In this document: in pieces, positions 5,768 to 10,137 of the stretch
How the letters are laid out: the number at the start of each line of letters is the position of its first letter
Position numbering within the stretch: the first letter of the stretch is position 1
Assembly: GCA_934408835.1 (NCBI GenBank)
Contig: CAKRVU010000027.1
Location: 1 to 10,137 of the forward strand
DNA from: an uncultured Oscillospiraceae bacterium
Lineage (GTDB): Bacteria > Bacillota > Clostridia > Oscillospirales > Ruminococcaceae
DNA: 10,137 bases
Direction of reading: 5' to 3'
Program-made: the position numbers and the translations under genes
Notes under the pieces: generated by a model
What the model was told of the DNA's origin: nothing
Databases searched by the model: none
The model's input: only the letters and a program-made list of their open reading frames with translations

Positions 5768-6738
5768 TTGATATCCTCCAAATCCGCAACCGTCCTTGCA
5801 GAGTGCAGATTCCGGCAAGGAAGTGAGATCGCCAGGGTGCGTACGCCTGCGCCGGAAGAGGCGATGGCGCCTGCGTCGTTCCCTCCGGCAATCACTGTTT
5901 TAGTCTGACTCGGGATTCCCTCTTCCTTTGCAACCGCAAAGGCCAGTTGGTATAGTTCCCGGTCATAGACGCTTCGTTGATCCATAAACGGGATGACCGG
6001 GCCGCTACTAAGTCTGCACGCTTGACGATGAGACGGAATGTCCGAAAAATCAGCTGCCGTCGTTGTTTCCAGGACAATTGCTATTTCGGGCGCTACGGCA
6101 AATCCGACCGGCTTTGCGCCCCTTAATCCGACCTCCTCCTGCACCAGAAAGGCTGCGGTGAAGGAATACTCGGTTTCCTCCCACAGGTGCTGCAATAGCA
6201 ATGCGCAGCCAAAACGATCATCAATCGCCTTTCCCATAATGCGGTTCTGCCCGAATTGTTGCAGCGTCCCGGTAAAGACGGCGCTGTCGCCAACAGATAC
6301 CATTTCTTCCGCCTCTCTGCGGGTTGTTGCTCCGATATCAATTCTGAGATCCTCGACAGAAAGAGCGCTTTGCCGTTCCTTTTCGTTTTGCAGATGGACA
6401 GGTTTTAATCCAACGACTCCGATGTGATTCCCGATTTTTACCTGTCGTCCTGCAATGACGTGAGGATCGATTCCGCCGACGGTGGCGAAATGGAGCAAAC
6501 CGTCTTCATCAATTGAAGTGATTAGAAACCCCACCTCATCCATGTGCGCTGTAAACAACAGGGGGTGTTTGGGGGTAAACCGCCCCTTTTTTGTTACAAT
6601 CAGACTTCCAAGCGGGTCTATCTCCAAGGAAACATTTTCAGGTAGATGAGACAAAATGAATTCGCGTACGGGTTCCTCTCGCCCGGAGATGCCCGGCAAA
6701 CCGCAAAGTTCTTCTAATATAGTCCAAAACTCGATCAT
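5713..6738 (-). CDS. M42-family metallo-aminopeptidase (TET/FrvX-like), second of a tandem pair
   Basis: A 341-residue cytosolic dinuclear metallo-aminopeptidase of the glutamyl-aminopeptidase/TET type, normally a dodecameric particle that trims peptides left by proteases. Expected active-site positions are visible: TAHMDEVG with H65, GKAIDDR with bridging D173, QEEVGLRGA with general base E201 and ligand E202, and NLHSA with H312. The fourth ligand, Asp in many members, appears as E224 (VLETTTAAD). Its neighbour carries Asp at that position, so the two enzymes may differ in metal or substrate preference. ATG 6736-6738 is chosen because AGGAGG at 6746-6751 sits 7 bases away; it shares one base with the preceding stop (TGATG). 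An in-frame GTG at 6754-6756 lies upstream of that site and is rejected. The end overlaps the acetyltransferase gene by 55 bases. Confidence 0.93.
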   Translation of the reverse strand: MIEFWTILEELCGLPGISGREEPVREFILSHLPENVSLEIDPLGSLIVTKKGRFTPKHPLLFTAHMDEVGFLITSIDEDGLLHFATVGGIDPHVIAGRQVKIGNHIGVVGLKPVHLQNEKERQSALSVEDLRIDIGATTRREAEEMVSVGDSAVFTGTLQQFGQNRIMGKAIDDRFGCALLLQHLWEETEYSFTAAFLVQEEVGLRGAKPVGFAVAPEIAIVLETTTAADFSDIPSHRQACRLSSGPVIPFMDQRSVYDRELYQLAFAVAKEEGIPSQTKTVIAGGNDAGAIASSGAGVRTLAISLPCRNLHSARTVADLEDIKWTRRLLTAFGRQVAHLA

Positions 6739-7772
6739 CAGTTCCCCTCCTGACACAATGAGATTGCAAAAGCCGACAGCAATTGCGCAGTATCTTCGAT
6801 ATCTGATATAGCGACTGTTTCAACCGGAGTGTGCATATATCGTTCGGGAATCGAACAGAGACCGACAGGGATTCCGCGTCCGGTCAGTCCGAGGTGATCT
6901 GCGTTGGTTGAGGTGGCGCCTCCCATCACCTCATATTGATGCGGGATTTGCTGTTCCCGGGCAACCGCGCTTAACTGGTCGCTCACCCATTTGGTCAGGG
7001 TAGGGGAAATCCCGATCATGGGACCTTTCTTCCATTGACCGGTTTGATGAGTCGGGATCCCCGGCGTTTGCGCAAAGCTGACGTCTACAGAAATAGCAAC
7101 GTTTGGGGACAAGTCAAATGCACCTACTGAAGCCCCTTTGCCCGTGATCTCCTCCTCGACGCTGAAAAGAAGCGAAACGCCGCAGGGACAATTCAAGTGA
7201 TGCAACCTGTTAGCGGCGAGCAGGATGGCGGTAACGCCTGCGCGGTTGTCCATTGCTTTGCCGGAGATAAAAGAATCTCCCAGAAAGGCGGGGGGCGAAA
7301 CGATGGTGACGCGGGTTCCCGGTGACACCCGTTTTTGCGCTTCTTGCTTAGAAAAGCCGATATCAATTAAGAGATTGTTCCATTCGGGAACCTGATTTTG
7401 CTCCTTTTTGCTCTGTAAATGGGGAGCGATGGCGCATATGACTCCTGAAAGGGGCTCTGAACCGTGTACAGTTACCTCCTGAGCGGGTAGCCATTTCCGG
7501 TCGATTCCGCCACAAGCGGTGACTCGCAAAAAGCCTTCTTCTGTAATTTCAGTGACAACCATTCCGATTTCATCCATATGCGCGTCTAACAGCAGGTGCG
7601 GATAGCCCGGCTGCGGGGAACACACTGTTACCAGCAGGTTACCGGCTGTATCCGTTTTGGCGTCCCAATCGTTTGACAGATATCCTTTAATTGCTCGAAT
7701 CACAGATTCCTCAGCGCCGGATGTACCGACTGCGCGGCTCAGTGTGGAAAGCATTTGACGCACCTCATCCAT
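6738..7772 (-). CDS. M42-family metallo-aminopeptidase, first of a tandem pair
   Basis: A 344-residue paralogue of the next gene with the same architecture: an alpha/beta peptidase core interrupted by a dimerisation (PDZ-like) domain around residues 75-165. Active-site positions are DAHMDEIG with H65, GKAMDNR with D175, EEITGKGA with E207 and E208, SVDVSFA with D230, and RYMHTP with H314. The loop after the catalytic glutamates reads EEIT rather than the usual EEVG. Identity with its partner is limited outside motifs, so the duplication is old or the two were recruited separately. ATG 7770-7772 follows GGAG by 7 bases and overlaps the murD end by 8 bases. Placement right after murD could suggest handling of cell-wall-derived or general peptides, but that is inference; the substrate is unknown. 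Confidence 0.93.
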   Translation of the reverse strand: MDEVRQMLSTLSRAVGTSGAEESVIRAIKGYLSNDWDAKTDTAGNLLVTVCSPQPGYPHLLLDAHMDEIGMVVTEITEEGFLRVTACGGIDRKWLPAQEVTVHGSEPLSGVICAIAPHLQSKKEQNQVPEWNNLLIDIGFSKQEAQKRVSPGTRVTIVSPPAFLGDSFISGKAMDNRAGVTAILLAANRLHHLNCPCGVSLLFSVEEEITGKGASVGAFDLSPNVAISVDVSFAQTPGIPTHQTGQWKKGPMIGISPTLTKWVSDQLSAVAREQQIPHQYEVMGGATSTNADHLGLTGRGIPVGLCSIPERYMHTPVETVAISDIEDTAQLLSAFAISLCQEGN

Positions 7773-9177
7773 TGGCTTTCTCCTTTCTTTGATTGACAAG
7801 ACGTTTAAAATGGTTTCCCCGCGCTTCGAAGTTGGGATACTGATCAAAGCTGGCGGAGGCCGGCGAAAGGAGGACAATGTCTCCCGGAACCGAGATTTTC
7901 TCCGCCAGCGCAACGGCGTCCTCCATCTTTTCGGCATGATAAAGCTTTGGCGAACCTGCGCAATATTCCGAACAATTCTGTAATGACTGTTCGATTTTGG
8001 GGGCGGTGGCTCCCGTTAGGATCAGCGCCTTTGTCTTTTCCGCCAGTTTTGGCGCTAGCGGCGCATAAGAAAGCTTTTTGTCGTATCCGCCGGCTATGAG
8101 AATCAGTTTTTGCGAAAAAGAATTTAATCCCGCGATGGTGCGCGTTGGACTGGTCGCGATGGAATCGTTGTACCACCGCACGCCGCCAAATTCACAAACA
8201 TATTCAATTCTGTGTTCCACACCGGTAAAAGTTTGCGCCGTCGTTTGGATAGCGGACAGCGGAACGAGAGGAAACGTCGCGGCAACGGCCGCTAAAAAGT
8301 TTTCGATATTGTGTACTCCGGGAATTCGCAAATCCTTCCGGTTGCAAACGAGCGTTCGGACACCTCGATTTACCTGATACAGACATTCGTCCGACTCGTC
8401 ATAAAACGTTCCGTTCAATACTGGTTTTTTTCTACTAAACGTTAATAGTTTTCCCCGAATATCGGGTATCAGATTTTCGCTCATGGCATCGTCTGCATTT
8501 AAGATAGCGGAGGAAAAGGCGTTTTGATGGGAGAGCAGATTCCGTTTTGCCGATACGTATTCTTCCATTGTTCCGTGAACGTCCAGGTGATTTGGAGAAA
8601 GGTTAGTGACAACCGCAATATCGGGGGATTCCCTCATAGATAAGAGTTGAAAGCTCGACAGTTCCACCACTGCAATATGGTCCGGCTGAATCTGTTCCAC
8701 CTCCGGCAAAAGCGCTTTTCCGATATTGCCGCCGAGGTGCACGGTATATCCCGCTTGTTTTAAAATGGCGGCGATGAGGGAAGATGTGGTTGTTTTGCCG
8801 TCCGAGCCGGTGATTCCAATGGTCTTGCAAGGGCACAGGTCAAAAAACAGTTCCATCTCGCTGGTTACAACAACTCCCGCTTCCCGCGCCTTTTGCAGTT
8901 CGTCCCGATAAAAGTAAACGCCGGGGGAGCGCAAAACGACTTGAAACTGATCTAAATTTGAAAGGTAGTTAGGACCTGTCATAAACTTTGCGCCAAGTTC
9001 TTTCAACTGATTAAACCGTTCTCCTATCTCAGTCGGTTCTCTTCTGTCGCAAACGGTGACGTCAAGTCCCTTTTGCAAAAACCATCGAATAACGTTAAAA
9101 TTGGTAACACCCATACCAATTAATGCAATCTTTTTTTCTTTCATTTCAGAAAAAAAGGCTGTAATGCTTTGGGGCAT
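7765..9177 (-). CDS. murD: UDP-N-acetylmuramoyl-L-alanine:D-glutamate ligase (MurD)
   Basis: The enzyme adds D-glutamate to UDP-MurNAc-L-Ala using ATP, a cytoplasmic step of peptidoglycan precursor synthesis. Its 470 residues are slightly longer than the roughly 440-450 usual. Domains are visible in order: an N-terminal UDP-binding Rossmann-like part (IALIGMGVTN, 17-26); the central Mur ligase ATPase with P-loop GITGSDGKTT (121-130), E172 in VELSSFQL, H197/H201 in NLSPNHLDVHG and likely carbamylated K211; then EHRIE (321-325), NDSIATSPT (337-345), and the MurD-specific end SPASASFDQYPNF (438-450) with RGNHF (453-457). ATG 9175-9177 has GGAGG 7 bases upstream and a promoter at 9216-9244. It heads a seven-gene overlapping operon rather than sitting beside mraY, ftsW or murG; whether a second murD lies elsewhere is not visible. 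Confidence 0.95.
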   Translation of the reverse strand: MPQSITAFFSEMKEKKIALIGMGVTNFNVIRWFLQKGLDVTVCDRREPTEIGERFNQLKELGAKFMTGPNYLSNLDQFQVVLRSPGVYFYRDELQKAREAGVVVTSEMELFFDLCPCKTIGITGSDGKTTTSSLIAAILKQAGYTVHLGGNIGKALLPEVEQIQPDHIAVVELSSFQLLSMRESPDIAVVTNLSPNHLDVHGTMEEYVSAKRNLLSHQNAFSSAILNADDAMSENLIPDIRGKLLTFSRKKPVLNGTFYDESDECLYQVNRGVRTLVCNRKDLRIPGVHNIENFLAAVAATFPLVPLSAIQTTAQTFTGVEHRIEYVCEFGGVRWYNDSIATSPTRTIAGLNSFSQKLILIAGGYDKKLSYAPLAPKLAEKTKALILTGATAPKIEQSLQNCSEYCAGSPKLYHAEKMEDAVALAEKISVPGDIVLLSPASASFDQYPNFEARGNHFKRLVNQRKEKANG

Positions 9178-9215
9178 AGTATTTCCTCCGCTTCTATCAA
9201 ATCATTCTTTCTTCT

Positions 9216-9244
9216 ATTATACTTCCAATGTCAGGAAAAATCAA
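9216..9244 (-). promoter_or_regulatory. murD: Promoter of murD and the overlapping operon
   Basis: On the minus strand, TTGATT (9244-9239) and a perfect TATAAT (9221-9216) are separated by 17 bases. Initiation near 9209 would give a leader of about 30 bases containing the GGAGG site. The -35 element matches consensus at four of six positions. Confidence 0.72.
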
Positions 9245-9339
9245 TTTTATTTTTTAAAGGCGGCGCGGTTCTCGTTTTTTTGGTTGCGATAAAATCTATT
9301 CTATTTGATAGTTATCCAATTTTTTCCAACAAACGAATC

Positions 9340-9367
9340 TTGACAGCTTGATAAAATCTGATATAAT
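9340..9367 (+). promoter_or_regulatory. Consensus sigma-A promoter of the amidase gene
   Basis: TTGACA (9340-9345) and TATAAT (9362-9367) are perfect matches with a 16-base spacer. Initiation near 9374 gives a leader of about 30 bases with AAAGAGG at 9389-9395 ahead of the ATG. The spacer contains one copy of the GATAAAATCT repeat. Confidence 0.85.
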
Positions 9368-9403
9368 GAACATAAAAGTTTTCTGTCGAAAGAGGTTGTT
9401 TTT

Positions 9404-10137
9404 ATGCAGAAAAAAGCCGAAACGAGGATTTGGGCTGCCATCACCGCTTTCTTTTGTTTGTTCTATCTTACAGGAATTATGCTGCCGGTTTTTGTCCATG
9501 CGGCTGCCGCTCCTTCTAAGGGACTAATCGTAATCGACCCGGGTCACGATCAGGCGGACCCCGGTGCCGTTGTGCCCGGATACGAGGAACGGTATATTAA
9601 CACGCAGCTTTCTTATAAAATTGCAAAGGAATTGCAAAACCGCGGTTATGAAGTCTGGTTTTCTCACAGCATTTTTTATGATCCGAACACGCCGCAGGAT
9701 ATTCCTTGCCTTCTTCCGCCTAAAACAGGGAGTAAATATGATATTTCCACAGAGCGCGTTCCGGCAATCAATCAAAAAGACCCCGATCTCGCAATCAGCG
9801 TTCACCACAACGCCGCTTCTTCCTCCTCTGCTTCGGGTGTCGAGGTGTATTGGCGTTCAGACGGTACCAATCCCGCCATCCATCAGAAATCGCAGGATTT
9901 GGGGAACGCAATCTACCGTCATGCATCCAGTTTGGATTATATCAACGGTCGTTACGGCGGCGTGCAGGATTCGATGTTTTTGATTTGTAAAACCAATGTG
10001 CCTACCGTTTTATTTGAGGGCGGATATATGACCAACCCGACCGAGCTGCAAAACATTACCAATCCGGCGCAGCAGCAAAAAATGGCGGGCGCTGTTGCTG
10101 ACGCTGTAGATGAGTATTTTTCTGTTTATCCGTCCAC
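9404..10137 (+). CDS. N-acetylmuramoyl-L-alanine amidase (Amidase_3), exported, 3' end beyond the window
   Basis: This gene is open to the window edge; 244 codons are visible with no stop. The product cleaves the bond between N-acetylmuramic acid and the L-alanine of the stem peptide, outside the cell. Residues 1-36 look like a signal peptide: a charged start, a hydrophobic core about 9-31, and a possible AxA cleavage near VHAAAA. The catalytic domain follows at once, with zinc-site candidates H48 in VIDPGHDQ, E62 in GYEERY and H134 in SVHHNA, and the catalytic glutamate E205 in FEGGYMTNP. The region about 92-118 (NTPQDIPCLLPPKTG) is longer than in the simplest Amidase_3 domains. AAAGAGG lies 8 bases before the ATG, and a consensus promoter precedes it. 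Additional domains, such as SH3 or LysM, may follow off the window. It is divergent from murD. Confidence 0.93.
   Translation, partial: MQKKAETRIWAAITAFFCLFYLTGIMLPVFVHAAAAPSKGLIVIDPGHDQADPGAVVPGYEERYINTQLSYKIAKELQNRGYEVWFSHSIFYDPNTPQDIPCLLPPKTGSKYDISTERVPAINQKDPDLAISVHHNAASSSSASGVEVYWRSDGTNPAIHQKSQDLGNAIYRHASSLDYINGRYGGVQDSMFLICKTNVPTVLFEGGYMTNPTELQNITNPAQQQKMAGAVADAVDEYFSVYPS

Larger units (their letters stand above)
9178..9403. promoter_or_regulatory. Divergent intergenic region between murD and the amidase gene
   Basis: This 226-base spacer holds two outward-facing promoters listed separately. Between them is T-rich sequence plus a 10-base direct repeat, GATAAAATCT, at 9288-9297 and 9350-9359. 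The second copy lies inside the amidase promoter spacer. I see no terminator, palindromic operator or convincing small gene here. Confidence 0.6.

Noticed and set aside
5768..5818. Longer acetyltransferase starting at 5818
   Set aside because: The strong GGAGG at 5775-5779 with 7-base spacing points to ATG 5767, and the extra 17 residues only mirror the peptidase coding sequence in another frame.
7773..7937. Longer first M42 peptidase with a 55-residue basic extension
   Set aside because: The extension is murD sequence in another frame, and the ribosome site before ATG 7772 fits the normal M42 N-terminus.
9524..9983. Open frames of 94 codons (minus) and 139 codons (plus, another frame) inside the amidase region
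   Set aside because: The amidase frame carries a signal peptide, a ribosome site and all catalytic residues; the others show no family sequence.
1..10137. Search for CRISPR arrays, tRNA genes, toxin-antitoxin pairs, phage genes or a defence island
   Set aside because: No regularly spaced repeats, no tRNA cloverleaf and no such protein families were seen. A lone RecQ helicase beside housekeeping genes is not enough to call a defence system.

Overview
The window looks like a chromosomal segment of a low-to-moderate GC member of the Clostridia, most plausibly a gut-type Oscillospiraceae/Ruminococcaceae relative. This is inferred from the AGGAGG-type ribosome sites, the TTGACA/TATAAT promoters, the dense overlapping gene packing and the protein families present. 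No rRNA or other phylogenetic marker is in view, so the placement is approximate.

Layout. At the left edge (1 to about 220) is the 5' end of an IS200/IS605-type insertion sequence. Its transposase gene, on the minus strand, runs off the window, and its ribosome site lies inside a strong hairpin. Next, at 222-286, is a rho-independent terminator that closes a two-gene minus-strand unit read from a consensus promoter at 1492-1519. That unit encodes a cytoplasmic ricin-type lectin with a lysine-rich, histone-H1-like tail, then dUTPase (dut) 12 bases downstream.

From 9177 down to 1577 runs a seven-gene minus-strand operon: murD, two M42 aminopeptidases, a GNAT acetyltransferase, a methionine gamma-lyase-like PLP enzyme, a short RecQ helicase and a YczE-type membrane protein. 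Every junction in it overlaps, by 1 to 55 bases, so it is probably one transcript with coupled translation. A promoter sits just upstream of murD at 9216-9244. No clear terminator separates this operon from the lectin promoter, so read-through into lectin-dut is possible.

On the right, an exported N-acetylmuramoyl-L-alanine amidase (plus strand, cut by the window end) is transcribed divergently from murD from its own consensus promoter. The divergon pairs a peptidoglycan precursor ligase with a peptidoglycan hydrolase. The rest of the operon is housekeeping in character: peptide turnover, acetylation, PLP chemistry and DNA repair.

Most of the window is ordinary. The least ordinary items are the lectin with the H1-like tail coupled to dut, the tandem M42 pair with different active-site details, the compact RecQ, and the structured 5' end of the transposase gene. 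I did not find a defence system, CRISPR array, prophage or biosynthetic cluster.
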